The translations under genes were made by a program, and so were the position numbers. The notes beneath the pieces were generated by a model. It saw nothing but the letters and a program-made list of their open reading frames with translations. It did no database searches and had not been told where the DNA came from. DNA of 35,938 nt from Nitriliruptorales bacterium. Its GTDB lineage: Bacteria > Actinomycetota > Nitriliruptoria > Euzebyales > JAHELV01. Each line of letters begins with the position of its first letter. Position 1 is the first letter of the stretch. The stretch spans positions 17,532-53,469 of the forward strand of contig JAHELV010000007.1 of assembly GCA_024644015.1 (NCBI GenBank), written 5' to 3'. Shown in pieces: positions 7,590 to 16,070 of the stretch.

Positions 7590-10289
7590 TTATCCGCCGG
7601 ACGTCACCGGGGCGAGGATGATGGTGAAGGCGCTACGACGGTTCTCCAGTGTGCTGCTGGATCCGCTCGCAGTGGACGTGCCCACCGCCCCTGCGACAGC
7701 CTTCACGTGATCAGCCGCCAGCACACGGTTGCGATCGCTGTTGGAGTGACCCACCTGCTCCGTCCAGCGTTCGGTCACTCCCGCCGGCACCACATTGAAC
7801 CCGACATCCGCGTCCGTCGCCGACACACCTCGCCAGCCCCACAGCCGCACGACTCTCGTGTCGTTGACGCTCGACGTCGCGTTGGGTGCGACGAGGGCCG
7901 CGGTGTCGACCGCCGACGCCGCCCATGCGTTGATCGGTGACTGCGGATCGACACCGGCGTAGGCACCGATGCCACCGGCCATCCGTCCGGCGTCGTTGAC
8001 CTGATTGAAGGCGTACGAGGCGGGTTCGGAGCCCCCGGCGATCTTGTAGAACACGCTGTGGTGGGCCGTGCTGCGTGAGATCGTTGCGATCTCGGTCCAA
8101 CCGGACGGGGCGACCAGCTTGCTGGTGGTTCGGTGCCTGACCTGCGCGAGCAGCAGGTCACCTGCCTGCAGACCGGCCGGCCGGGCGATCGTCAACGTCG
8201 TGCCACTGGCCTTCGTGACGATCGCCGACGTGGCGGAGCGGAACGTCGGGGCGCCGGACGGTGGGCCACCGCCCCCGGTCACGGTCACGGTCACCGTGGC
8301 CACGTTGGAGCTGGCCTGCCCGTCGTTCGCGGTGTACGTGAAGGTGGTCGTTCCGGTGAAGCCCGCCGTCGGTGTGTACGTCACGGTCTGGCCAGGAGCG
8401 ACCTGCGTTGACCCGTTCGCCGGTTGGGTGAGGTTGGTCACCGTCAAGGCATCTCCGTCAGGATCGGAGTCGTTCGCCAGGACAGGCACGGTGACGGGCA
8501 CGCCCGCGGACGTCGAAGCCGAATCATTCACCGCCACCGGCGCACGGTTGGCGGGTGCTCCGCCGATGTCGGGTGCGGTGATCTCGAAGATCTTGCCGTC
8601 GTTCTCGGTCGGGTCCGGGCCGTTGTCGATCGCGCGGTCGACGATCCACAGGTTCATCTGGCCGCTGCCGTTGCTCGCCGGCGCCACCGCCAACCCGGAG
8701 ATGTACTTCATCGCGCTGACCGGCGCGGAGATGGTCCGCACCAGCGTCCCGTCGTGGGTGACCTCAAAGATCTGCTTGGTCGTGCGGGCACCCACGTACA
8801 GGGTGCGCCGCTCCGCGTTCGACGTCATACCCTCGAAGTCGGTCGGACCCAGATGGCTGATGTCGAAGTGCGTCACCGAGTCGTTGCCGTTGCCAAAGAC
8901 CCCGTCAACCGGATTGATCCGGTAGATCTCCCTCCCGACCCCGTCGAGGTAGAACAGATGCCCCGACACCGGGTCGAACTCGGGATCCTCGGTGTCGACA
9001 TTTCCGAAGGGGGATATGTCGATCGCGGTGACGACGTCGTCCCGGGTGCCGTGCACACCGTCGGCGCCGCGCTTGACCACGAAGATCTTCCTCTTGTCGT
9101 CGTCGGAGACGAACAGCGTCTTCGTGGCGGCGTCATACCCGAGGCCCGTGGGCTCCCGCGAATAGTTGCTCGGCGCGTTCGGGCCGTACGTCGCGCCGGT
9201 CCCCACCACGCTGCCGGTGCGTGTCGAACGCCACAGATTGACGTTGTTCCAGCCGGCACCCGTCGTCTCGTCGACCTCCGAATCGGCCACCACCAACTCG
9301 TCGGACGCAGGCATCCACACGATCCCCGAAGGATCCGGCGACGCCGGACTCCACGACGACGTCTGCACCGTACGGACCAACGTCGCGGTGTCCACCGGCG
9401 CCGCCGGCGCAACCACCGCCGCAAGCGACACCTCCGTCACACCACCAAACGTCGACGCGCCACCCGCATCAGCGACGTACAAGTTCACATCCCCCGGATC
9501 GTCGGTCGGGTCGGTGCTCGGCGCGAACGTCATCGCAACCGGAGCCGACAACTCGGTCGACGCCACACTGAAACGCTTCTGCACAGCACCGTCGAGATCC
9601 ACCGCGTCGACACGATCCCGGTCCGGATCCATCACATACAACAGATCGTCGGTGGCATTGAACGCAATCAGCCGGTCCGCGTCACTCGGCGCAAGCGGCA
9701 CCTGCTCCGCCGCACCCCCACCGTCCTGCCCGGCCACGACCGCAACAGAATCCGCACCCTCCTCCAGAACCAACCAGCTGTCGGTCTGCGGGTCGAACGT
9801 CGCGCTCTGCGGCGCCTCCAACTGCAACCCGTCGATCGCCACACGCTCGGCCGCCGGCCTCCGAGCATCCAAAGCGGCACCCGACACCTGCACCTGCTCA
9901 CCACCGTCGACCGCGGTCAGCTCACCCTGCGCCGCATCAAACGCCAACGTCTGCGGGTCCGACAGCTCCGGCAGCGTGAACGCCCCCCGCCGCTGCTCAT
10001 CGGGACCGAGCCGCAACACCGGCGTCGCGCCAGCCTCATCCCCAGCCACAAGGAACTCGCGGCGCGCCGGGTCATACGCCAACCCGGCCGGATGCGCGAC
10101 ACCCAACTCGTTGGTCCAGACCGTCCGCACCTCCTGCGCCTCCAGCACCGGCACCGAACCCGCGGACGCCGCCGCCGCCCGCGGCGCGCCAACACCCACA
10201 AAGACCCCCGCAGCCCACACCACCAAGACCACACCAACCACCAACACCCGCCAGCCGGTCGCCCTCCCGCAACTGCCCACGTCTGCCAT
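7590..10289 (-). CDS. Secreted beta-propeller protein with Ig-like and unknown C-terminal domain (copy B)
   Basis: An 899-residue exported protein whose first 578 residues, including signal peptide and propeller, are identical to copy A; start and ribosome-binding site are the same relative to the repeat. After DIGGAP the sequences part. Residues about 580-680 form a cadherin-like/bacterial Ig-type repeat (RAPVAVNDSASTSAG, VLANDSDPDGDALTV, YTPTAGFTGTTTFTYTANDG) ending in a Gly/Pro linker. Residues about 685-899 form a beta-rich domain of a kind found at the ends of actinobacterial surface proteins (GDLLLAQVRHRTTS, GWTEIATIS, GGIGAYAGVDPQSPI); I cannot name its function. The Ig-type repeat suggests an extended, surface-exposed or adhesive protein. 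It is followed at once by the truncated transporter gene, so its 3' end lies at an old rearrangement junction. Confidence 0.85.
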   Translation of the reverse strand: MADVGSCGRATGWRVLVVGVVLVVWAAGVFVGVGAPRAAAASAGSVPVLEAQEVRTVWTNELGVAHPAGLAYDPARREFLVAGDEAGATPVLRLGPDEQRRGAFTLPELSDPQTLAFDAAQGELTAVDGGEQVQVSGAALDARRPAAERVAIDGLQLEAPQSATFDPQTDSWLVLEEGADSVAVVAGQDGGGAAEQVPLAPSDADRLIAFNATDDLLYVMDPDRDRVDAVDLDGAVQKRFSVASTELSAPVAMTFAPSTDPTDDPGDVNLYVADAGGASTFGGVTEVSLAAVVAPAAPVDTATLVRTVQTSSWSPASPDPSGIVWMPASDELVVADSEVDETTGAGWNNVNLWRSTRTGSVVGTGATYGPNAPSNYSREPTGLGYDAATKTLFVSDDDKRKIFVVKRGADGVHGTRDDVVTAIDISPFGNVDTEDPEFDPVSGHLFYLDGVGREIYRINPVDGVFGNGNDSVTHFDISHLGPTDFEGMTSNAERRTLYVGARTTKQIFEVTHDGTLVRTISAPVSAMKYISGLAVAPASNGSGQMNLWIVDRAIDNGPDPTENDGKIFEITAPDIGGAPANRAPVAVNDSASTSAGVPVTVPVLANDSDPDGDALTVTNLTQPANGSTQVAPGQTVTYTPTAGFTGTTTFTYTANDGQASSNVATVTVTVTGGGGPPSGAPTFRSATSAIVTKASGTTLTIARPAGLQAGDLLLAQVRHRTTSKLVAPSGWTEIATISRSTAHHSVFYKIAGGSEPASYAFNQVNDAGRMAGGIGAYAGVDPQSPINAWAASAVDTAALVAPNATSSVNDTRVVRLWGWRGVSATDADVGFNVVPAGVTERWTEQVGHSNSDRNRVLAADHVKAVAGAVGTSTASGSSSTLENRRSAFTIILAPVTSGG

Positions 10290-10454
10290 CTCGGTTCCTT
10301 CCAGCGCCTGCAACGAACGCGGGCGACGGCGTCGGGTCGCGGCGGGAACGACGGACACGTGGGTCGTGTCAGCATGCGCTGACGCGGTCACACCAGACCA
10401 TCCCGATGCCAAGCACGGCCCCGGTTCCCGCCAAGGCCCAGATATGGATGCTGC
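8554..10454. repeat. Direct repeat unit B, 1,901 bp
   Basis: Second copy of the segment at 4164-6064, same orientation and without observed mismatch. The left edge is at the propeller/C-terminal-domain border. The right edge is 165 bp upstream of the start codon, after which the two loci remain similar but differ at many positions. That pattern fits sequence exchange between old paralogues rather than a fresh whole-gene duplication. Confidence 0.95.
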
Positions 10455-10617
10455 GGCCAGTTATACGCGCAGAGCGACTCGCCGGATATACCTGATTCAC
10501 GGTAGGTTCTGGTGTTCGACGATGAACGACGACAGCTCGCCAGGTTCACCGACGTCGCCCAGCACCCGTCGGACGACACCGCCACGATCACCCTGCCGAC
10601 TCGCTACTGGTGGGGTG
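10290..10617. other. 328-bp spacer between dnaE and propeller gene B
   Basis: Positions 10290-10454 are part of the perfect repeat and contain the ribosome-binding site at 10296-10302. Positions 10455-10511 hold the diverged counterpart of the upstream region of copy A, with GCGTATAA on the minus strand as a possible -10 element. The remaining hundred bases up to the dnaE stop have a coding-like composition in one plus frame, but no gene I can support. Confidence 0.5.
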
Positions 10618-13600
10618 TCAGGCGACCGCCTCGGGACCGAGGATCTCGGACAGCTCTGCGAACAGGCCCGGGTTGCGCGAGACGCTGAAGTCGGACGGCA
10701 GCTGGAGGGTGGTCGGTCGCGCACGTTCGGTGAGACCGAGGCGCAGGTGCACCGGCACGGGGCCGGGATGGTCGGACAGGATCGCACGCAGCCGGTCGAC
10801 AACCGTGTCGGTGCACTGCTGCGGCGCCACCTGCAGCACCAGTGGCCTGCCGTCCGCGTCGGACGTATCGGGCGCGATCACGTCGAGCGCGATGATCTTG
10901 GGTGGATCGGCGTTGTCGAGGCGCCCCGACACCCGCAGGAGCGCATCGTTGGTCAGTAGATCGACCGCCTGCTGATAGACGCTTGGGAAGAAGATGCAGT
11001 CGATACTGCCTCGCAGATCCTCGAGCGTGCCCACCACGTACGGCTCACCCTTGCGCGTGAACTTCTTCTGCAGGCCGGTCAGGATGCCGGCAACCCGCAC
11101 ATCGTCGCGGCCGCCACCGGCGTCGATGAGCTCGCCGATCGACACCGACGACAGCTCGGCGAGCAACCGCTCCATGCCGAGCAGCGGATGGTCCGAGACG
11201 TACAGCCCGAGCATCTCGCGCTCGTGTGCCAGTTTCTCGCGGCGGTCGAACTCGACGTCGGCGATCGCGACCGCGTCGACGAGCGAGAGCTCCTGCTCGG
11301 CGTCCGGTGCGTCGAACAACGAGAACTGCCCCTCGGCCTCGGCGCGCTTGCGGGCGAGCGCCTCGTCTGCGATCGGCTCGAACGACAACAGCAGGCCCTT
11401 GCGAGGATGCCCGAGCGACTCGAACCCGCCTGCCTTGATCAACGATTCGAGGGTTCGCCGATTCAGGACGCCGGGATCGACCTTGGCGCAGAAGTCGGCG
11501 AAGCTGGTGAACGTGCCCTGTCGCGAACGCGCCTCGATGATGGCCTCGACGACCTGCTGGCCGACGTTGCGCACCGCCGACAGCCCGAAGCGGATCTTGC
11601 CGTCCGACGGCGCGAAGTCGAGCTTGCTGGCGTTGACGTCGGGTTGCAGGACGTCGATGCCCATCATTCGACAGGTATGCAGGTACAACGGCAATCGGTC
11701 CTTGTTGCCCTTGACCGATGTCAGCAGCGCCGCCATGTACTCGATCGGGTAGTTGGCCTTCAGCCAGGCCGTCTGGTAGCTGACCAGCCCGTACCCCGCC
11801 GAGTGGGACTTGTTGAACGCGTAGTCGGCGAACCCCTCGATGAGGTCCCACAGCTCGGCGCCGAACGCTTTCTCGTATCCGCACTCGACAATGCCTGACA
11901 GGAACTTCGCCTTCTGCGCCTCCATCTGGGCGCGCTTCTTCTTGCCGATCGCACGGCGCAGCATGTCGGCTTCGCCGAGCGAGAAACCCGCGACCTTCTG
12001 CGCGATCTGCAGCACCTGCTCCTGGTAGACCAGGATCCCGTAGGTCGGGTCGAGGAACTCCCCGAGGTCTTCGTGCAGCAGGGTGACTTCGGACTTGCCG
12101 TGCTTGCGGCGCGCGTACTCGGTGTGCAGCTCGGCCTTCATCGGCCCCGGGCGGTAGAGCGCGAGCAGCGCGACGATGTCGTCGAAGCGATCGGGCCGCA
12201 GCTGGCGCACCAGCGATTTCATGCCGGCGGAGTCGAGCTGGAACACCCCGTCGGAGTCGCCCTCCGACAGCATCTTGTAGGTGCGCTCGTCGTCGAGCGG
12301 GACCGACTCGATCACGATGCGATCGCCGGTCGTCGCTTCGATGTGGTCGAGCGCGTCGGAGATGACCGTCAGGTTGCGCAGCCCGAGGAAGTCCATCTTC
12401 AGCAGGCCGATGGCTTCGACCATGGCGCCGTCGTACTGCGTGACGATCTCACCGTCCGCCTCGACCCGCAGCACCGGTGCGTGGTTGGTGATCGGCTCGG
12501 CGCCGATCACCACGCCTGCGGCATGGATCGAATGCTGGCGCCGCAGCCCCTCGAGGCTGGCGGCGGTGTCGAGGACCTGCTTGGCGTCCGGCTCGGACTC
12601 CCAGGCCTCACGCAGCTCGGCGGACAGCTCGCGCGCCTGGTCCAGCGGGTATTCGCGTCCCATCACTGCAGGCGGCAGCATCTTCGTCAGCCGCTCGCCG
12701 AAGCCGTAGGGATAGCCGAGCACCCGTGCGGCGTCCTTGATCGCCTGCTTCGCCTTGATCGTCGAGAATGTGATGATCTGCGCCACGTGATCGGCGCCGT
12801 ACCGCTCGGTCACGTACCGGATCATCTCGCCACGGCGACGCTCGTCGAAGTCGATGTCGATGTCGGGCATTGACACGCGGTGGGGGTTGAGGAACCGCTC
12901 GAAGATCAGCCCGTGCGCGATCGGGTCGAGGTCGGTGATGCCCATGCAGTACGACACGGCGCAGCCGGCGGCAGACCCGCGGCCGGGGCCGACACGAATC
13001 CCGACGTCCCGAGCGTGCGTGCACAGGTCCGCCACGATGAGGAAGTAGGCCGGGTAGCCCATCTGCTCGATCACGCCGAGCTCGTGCTCGAGACGCTCGA
13101 CGACATCGGGTCGGAGCGAGCCATCGCCCTGCTCGCCGTAGCGGCGGCGCGCGCCGGCGAACACCTGCTCGCGCAGGACGTCGGCCTCCGTGCGTTCCGC
13201 GGGAACCGGGAACCGCGGTAGATGGTGCGTGCCGAACTCGATCTCGAGGTCGCACCGCTCGGCGATCTCGAGCGTGTTGCGCCACGTCTCAGGGTGATCA
13301 CCGAACAGCGCCCGCATCTCGGCGGCGGTCTTCACGTAGTGCTGGTCACCATGGAATCGGAATCGGTTGGTCTCGGCCTTCAGCGAGCCCGTCTGGATGC
13401 ACAGCAGCGCATCGTGGGCGTCGTGGTCGGCGCGCGTGGTGTAGTGGCTGTCATTGGTGGCCACCACGCCGACGCCGAGATCCCGGGCGATCTTGATCAG
13501 GTCGGGGTTGGTCTGCAGCTGCCCGTCGATGCCGTGATCCTGCAACTCGATGAAGTAGTTGTCGGCCCCGAAGATGTCGCGATGGCTCGCGGCGGCAGCG

Positions 13601-14118
13601 AGTGCCGCGTCGCGATCTCCGGCCAGCAGGAGCTGGTTGACCTCGGAACCCAGGCACCCGGACAGGCAGATCAGGCCTTCGGCGTACTCGGCGAGCAGTT
13701 CCTTGTCGGCCCTCGGTTTGTACCAGTAGCCCTCGAGGTACGCGCGCGACGACAGGCGCATGAGGTTGCGGTACCCCTGCTCGTTCTGCGCGAGGACGAT
13801 CAGATGGTGGTAGGGCTCGATCTTGCCGCTGCGCCCGCGTGCCTCGAACATCGTCTCGTCGCCCGCCGGGCCGCGGGCACCCTTCGAGTAGCGGCTGCCC
13901 GGAGCCATGTACAGCTCGACACCGATGATTGGCTTGACCCCGTGCCGCCGGCCGGCGCGGTAGAAGTCGAGCGCGCCGAACATGTTCCCGTGATCGGTCA
14001 TGGCCATCGCCGGCATGCCCTGAGCAGCAGCGGTACGCATCAGGTCGTCGACCCTGCTCGCCCCATCGAGCATCGAGTACTCGGTGTGCACGTGCAGGTG
14101 GACGAACGAGTCGGTCAC
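10618..14118 (-). CDS. dnaE: DNA polymerase III alpha subunit
   Basis: Replicative polymerase, 1,166 residues, the usual length for DnaE1. The GTG at 14118 is chosen because AGGAGGA stands just before it and the PHP domain begins at residue 7 with HLHVHTEYSMLDGA; the frame's upstream extension has no family similarity. The PHP metal ligands all seem present (HLHVH, TDHGNM, GVELYM, YHHLIVLA, CLSGCLGSEV, NDSHY and a downstream DAHD), as in actinobacterial DnaE1 enzymes where this domain proofreads. The polymerase core shows GPGRGSAAGCAVSYC and the catalytic PDIDIDF, followed by the helix-hairpin-helix region and the C-terminal OB fold (VRVAGILTGLQKKFTRKGEPY). A strong hairpin lies in the leader. 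It follows rluD on the same strand after 222 bp. Confidence 0.97.
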   Translation of the reverse strand: MTDSFVHLHVHTEYSMLDGASRVDDLMRTAAAQGMPAMAMTDHGNMFGALDFYRAGRRHGVKPIIGVELYMAPGSRYSKGARGPAGDETMFEARGRSGKIEPYHHLIVLAQNEQGYRNLMRLSSRAYLEGYWYKPRADKELLAEYAEGLICLSGCLGSEVNQLLLAGDRDAALAAAASHRDIFGADNYFIELQDHGIDGQLQTNPDLIKIARDLGVGVVATNDSHYTTRADHDAHDALLCIQTGSLKAETNRFRFHGDQHYVKTAAEMRALFGDHPETWRNTLEIAERCDLEIEFGTHHLPRFPVPAERTEADVLREQVFAGARRRYGEQGDGSLRPDVVERLEHELGVIEQMGYPAYFLIVADLCTHARDVGIRVGPGRGSAAGCAVSYCMGITDLDPIAHGLIFERFLNPHRVSMPDIDIDFDERRRGEMIRYVTERYGADHVAQIITFSTIKAKQAIKDAARVLGYPYGFGERLTKMLPPAVMGREYPLDQARELSAELREAWESEPDAKQVLDTAASLEGLRRQHSIHAAGVVIGAEPITNHAPVLRVEADGEIVTQYDGAMVEAIGLLKMDFLGLRNLTVISDALDHIEATTGDRIVIESVPLDDERTYKMLSEGDSDGVFQLDSAGMKSLVRQLRPDRFDDIVALLALYRPGPMKAELHTEYARRKHGKSEVTLLHEDLGEFLDPTYGILVYQEQVLQIAQKVAGFSLGEADMLRRAIGKKKRAQMEAQKAKFLSGIVECGYEKAFGAELWDLIEGFADYAFNKSHSAGYGLVSYQTAWLKANYPIEYMAALLTSVKGNKDRLPLYLHTCRMMGIDVLQPDVNASKLDFAPSDGKIRFGLSAVRNVGQQVVEAIIEARSRQGTFTSFADFCAKVDPGVLNRRTLESLIKAGGFESLGHPRKGLLLSFEPIADEALARKRAEAEGQFSLFDAPDAEQELSLVDAVAIADVEFDRREKLAHEREMLGLYVSDHPLLGMERLLAELSSVSIGELIDAGGGRDDVRVAGILTGLQKKFTRKGEPYVVGTLEDLRGSIDCIFFPSVYQQAVDLLTNDALLRVSGRLDNADPPKIIALDVIAPDTSDADGRPLVLQVAPQQCTDTVVDRLRAILSDHPGPVPVHLRLGLTERARPTTLQLPSDFSVSRNPGLFAELSEILGPEAVA

Positions 14119-14121
14119 ACT

Positions 14122-14128
14122 CCTCCTC
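14122..14128 (-). promoter_or_regulatory. Ribosome-binding site of dnaE
   Basis: AGGAGGA on the minus strand ends three bases before GTG 14118. It is a very strong site at slightly short spacing and decides the start against longer in-frame readings. Confidence 0.7.
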
Positions 14129-14207
14129 GCAACAGCCAGTCCGCGGGGATACCAACGCTGGCGGCCCGGCGCCGGCGCTTCACGGGCTCGATCCCGCAAC
14201 CTACCGC

Positions 14208-14239
14208 TCCGGGCGGCGGTCCTGCGACCTCCGCCCGGA
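14208..14239. terminator. Hairpin between rluD and dnaE
   Basis: TCCGGGCGG (14208-14216) pairs with CCGCCCGGA (14231-14239). Inside, after a single mismatch, GGTC pairs with GACC around a CTGC loop. It lies about 100 bases after the rluD stop and about 90 before the dnaE start on the minus strand. It could end the lspA-rluD transcript or form part of the dnaE leader; no T-run follows. Confidence 0.6.
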
Positions 14240-14340
14240 TGACCGGAGTCCGCCAGGAACGACACCCGTGTGACCCGGAACGCTAGCACACCGCCCCGCC
14301 GTTTCGGGGGTGGCGCACGCGTCATACCGCAGGGCCGTTC

Positions 14341-15258
14341 CTACACGACGACACCGTCGTCGAGACGCTGCACGGCCGTCCGCAGATCGCCCGCGAGCGG
14401 CTCGTCGACCTCGACTCCCGCGCCCGTCACGGGATGGACGAACCGCAGGTGAGCGGCGTGCAGCGCCGGGCGTTCCAGGCCCAGCGCGGAGCCGAGCGTG
14501 GTGGATGCGCCGTACGCCACGTCGCCGCAGACCGGGTGACCCAGGGCCGCCATGTGCACGCGCACCTGGTGGGTGCGGCCGGTCTCGAGGCGCACCGACA
14601 CACTGCTCGCGCACGACCACGCCCGTTCGACGGCGTAGTGGCTGACGGCGGCTCGACCGTCTGGCGCGGTCTGGAAGCGGGTGCGGTCCCTGGGGTGCCT
14701 GGCGATCGGCGCAGCGATCGTCGCCCTGGCGTGGTCGGGCACTCCATCGACCAGCGCCCAGTACCGTCGAGTGACGGCGTGGTCGTCGAACTGCGCACGG
14801 AGGCCGCGTAGCGCGTCGGTGGTCTTGGCGATCACCAGCAGGCCCGACGTCCCCCGGTCGATGCGGTGCACGATGCCGGGGCGCGCCGGGTCGTCCGCAG
14901 GCGCGAGCCGCATTCCCATCGCAAGCAGTGCGTCGACCAGTGTGCCGTCGCGCACACCGGCTCCGGCATGCACGACCACGCCCGCGGGCTTGGCGACGAC
15001 CGCGACGTGGTCGTCCTCGTACCGAACAGGCACGGGCGCCGGCGGTGGTGGTGGGTCGAACGCGACCGGGGCAACCTCGATCGACTCTCCGCCGCGCACC
15101 CGGTAGGACTTGCGGACGACTGCTCCGTCGATGGTGACTTCGCCCCGCTCGAGTCTGCCCTGCACCTGCGCACGCGGTTCGTCCAGCAGCGTCGCCACGA
15201 CCTGATCGATGCGGGCGCCGCGTGCGGCGACGGGCACCGTCCGGCGCGCTGCGCCCAT
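14341..15258 (-). CDS. rluD: RluD-family 23S rRNA pseudouridine synthase
   Basis: Large-subunit pseudouridine synthase of the RluA/RluD family. An S4 RNA-binding domain occupies about residues 15-70 (RIDQVVATLLDEPRAQVQ, GEVTIDGAVVRKSYRV). The catalytic domain follows with VVAKPAGVVVHAG, and the active-site loop HRIDRGTSGLLV contains the catalytic Asp; the usual form is HRLDRDTSG, so Gly replaces the second Asp, a non-catalytic position. Later family motifs are TGRTHQVRVHMAALGHPV, GDVAYG and LHAAHL. Length (305 residues) is normal. The start ATG overlaps the lspA stop (TGATG). The lspA-rluD pairing is a common actinobacterial order. The exact rRNA site modified cannot be read from the sequence. 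Confidence 0.93.
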   Translation of the reverse strand: MGAARRTVPVAARGARIDQVVATLLDEPRAQVQGRLERGEVTIDGAVVRKSYRVRGGESIEVAPVAFDPPPPPAPVPVRYEDDHVAVVAKPAGVVVHAGAGVRDGTLVDALLAMGMRLAPADDPARPGIVHRIDRGTSGLLVIAKTTDALRGLRAQFDDHAVTRRYWALVDGVPDHARATIAAPIARHPRDRTRFQTAPDGRAAVSHYAVERAWSCASSVSVRLETGRTHQVRVHMAALGHPVCGDVAYGASTTLGSALGLERPALHAAHLRFVHPVTGAGVEVDEPLAGDLRTAVQRLDDGVVV

Positions 15259-15863
15259 CAGCGCCGCGGTGTTCCGGTGTCAGGCCTGACCGATCGGCGC
15301 CGGGGCGCCGCGGCGTGCCGTCGTTCCTCGCGCTCGGCGAGCACGAGCAGCAGTGCCAGCAGGATCGCGCCGCACACGATCGCCGAGTCGGCGACGTTGA
15401 AGACCGGGAACCAGCGGAGGTCGAAGAAGTCGACGACGTGACCCCTCGGGAACCCTGGGAACCGTGCGAGACGATCGATGCCGTTGCCGACCGCACCCCC
15501 CGTCAGCAGACCGTATCCGATCGCGAGCGACAACCGGTCGGTGGACGGCAGGGTGCGCACGATCATCGTGACCACGACGACCGCCACGACGAGGAACATC
15601 CCGGGAAAGCCCGGGATGTCGAACGCCGCGTTGGGATTGCGTACCAGCCGGAGATCCATGACGCCCAGATCCACGACGCGATCGGACAACTCCGACACCG
15701 CAATGGCCTTCGTGGCCTGGTCGCAGACCGCAACGGCGCCGGCAACAGCGGCCCAGACCACCCATACCAGCCGTCCCGGCAGCGCACGTCGTGGTGCGAC
15801 GGGCGTCGCAGGATCGTGCGCCGAGGGTGCATCCCCCGGTGTCGTCTGCCTGTCGTTCTCCAC
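15258..15863 (-). CDS. lspA: Lipoprotein signal peptidase (signal peptidase II)
   Basis: Aspartic membrane peptidase that removes the signal peptide of diacylated prolipoproteins, the step after Lgt. Four hydrophobic segments and the two catalytic Asp motifs are visible: GNGIDRL and FNVADSAI, with the RNPNAAF element between the first segments and VVDFFDLRWFPVFNVAD before the last. The C terminus ends in a basic tail. The start is uncertain: GTG 15863 gives a 201-residue protein close to family length, whereas ATG 15992 would add 43 mostly polar residues. Neither has a good ribosome-binding site. It is divergent from the IleRS-like gene and overlaps rluD by one base. Confidence 0.93.
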   Translation of the reverse strand: MENDRQTTPGDAPSAHDPATPVAPRRALPGRLVWVVWAAVAGAVAVCDQATKAIAVSELSDRVVDLGVMDLRLVRNPNAAFDIPGFPGMFLVVAVVVVTMIVRTLPSTDRLSLAIGYGLLTGGAVGNGIDRLARFPGFPRGHVVDFFDLRWFPVFNVADSAIVCGAILLALLLVLAEREERRHAAAPRRRSVRPDTGTPRR

Positions 15864-16070
15864 GTGGCCATCCGGATCGTCGCCGCTCCGACTCTCGACG
15901 GCCGAGTGTACGCATCGCGCGGTCGCGCGGGCCGCCCGGGACAGGTCGCGGGTCCGCTGTGTTGGTGTGGCACCGGTATATCGTGCCCGCATCGTTCGGA
16001 TCCGGTTCGGCGCCGCGACACCGGCCACGCCGATCGTGACACTGCGAGGCTGCGGGAGGTGGTGCGTGCC
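15864..16070. promoter_or_regulatory. Divergent control region between lspA and the IleRS-like gene
   Basis: About 207 bp separate the two oppositely oriented genes (less if lspA starts at 15992). On the plus strand GGGAGG at 16054-16059 serves the IleRS-like gene at a rather long spacing of eleven bases. TGGCACCG at 15968-15975 resembles the core of a T-box (TGGNACCG), but no specifier stem or AG box was recognised. Promoter elements were not identified with confidence. Confidence 0.4.

Noticed and set aside
7574-7594. GGTTCGAGGGG on the minus strand, which looked like a tRNA end or attachment site at the rearrangement junction
   Set aside because: The stem does not pair as a T-arm and no second copy or integrase is present.
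3761-10382. Very long plus-strand open frames (3761-5992 and 8424-10382) opposite the propeller genes
   Set aside because: Arg/His/Pro-rich translations without domain similarity; they are antisense shadows of GC-rich coding DNA, and the minus strand has signal peptide, propeller motifs and ribosome-binding site.
10510-10620. Plus-strand coding-like stretch beginning VFDDERRQLARFTDVAQH between dnaE and propeller B
   Set aside because: Runs into dnaE antisense, lacks a ribosome-binding site and matches no family I know; left as unassigned spacer.
14178-14200. GGGCTCGATCCCG resembling a tRNA T-arm
   Set aside because: No acceptor, anticodon or D-arm partner at proper distances on either strand.
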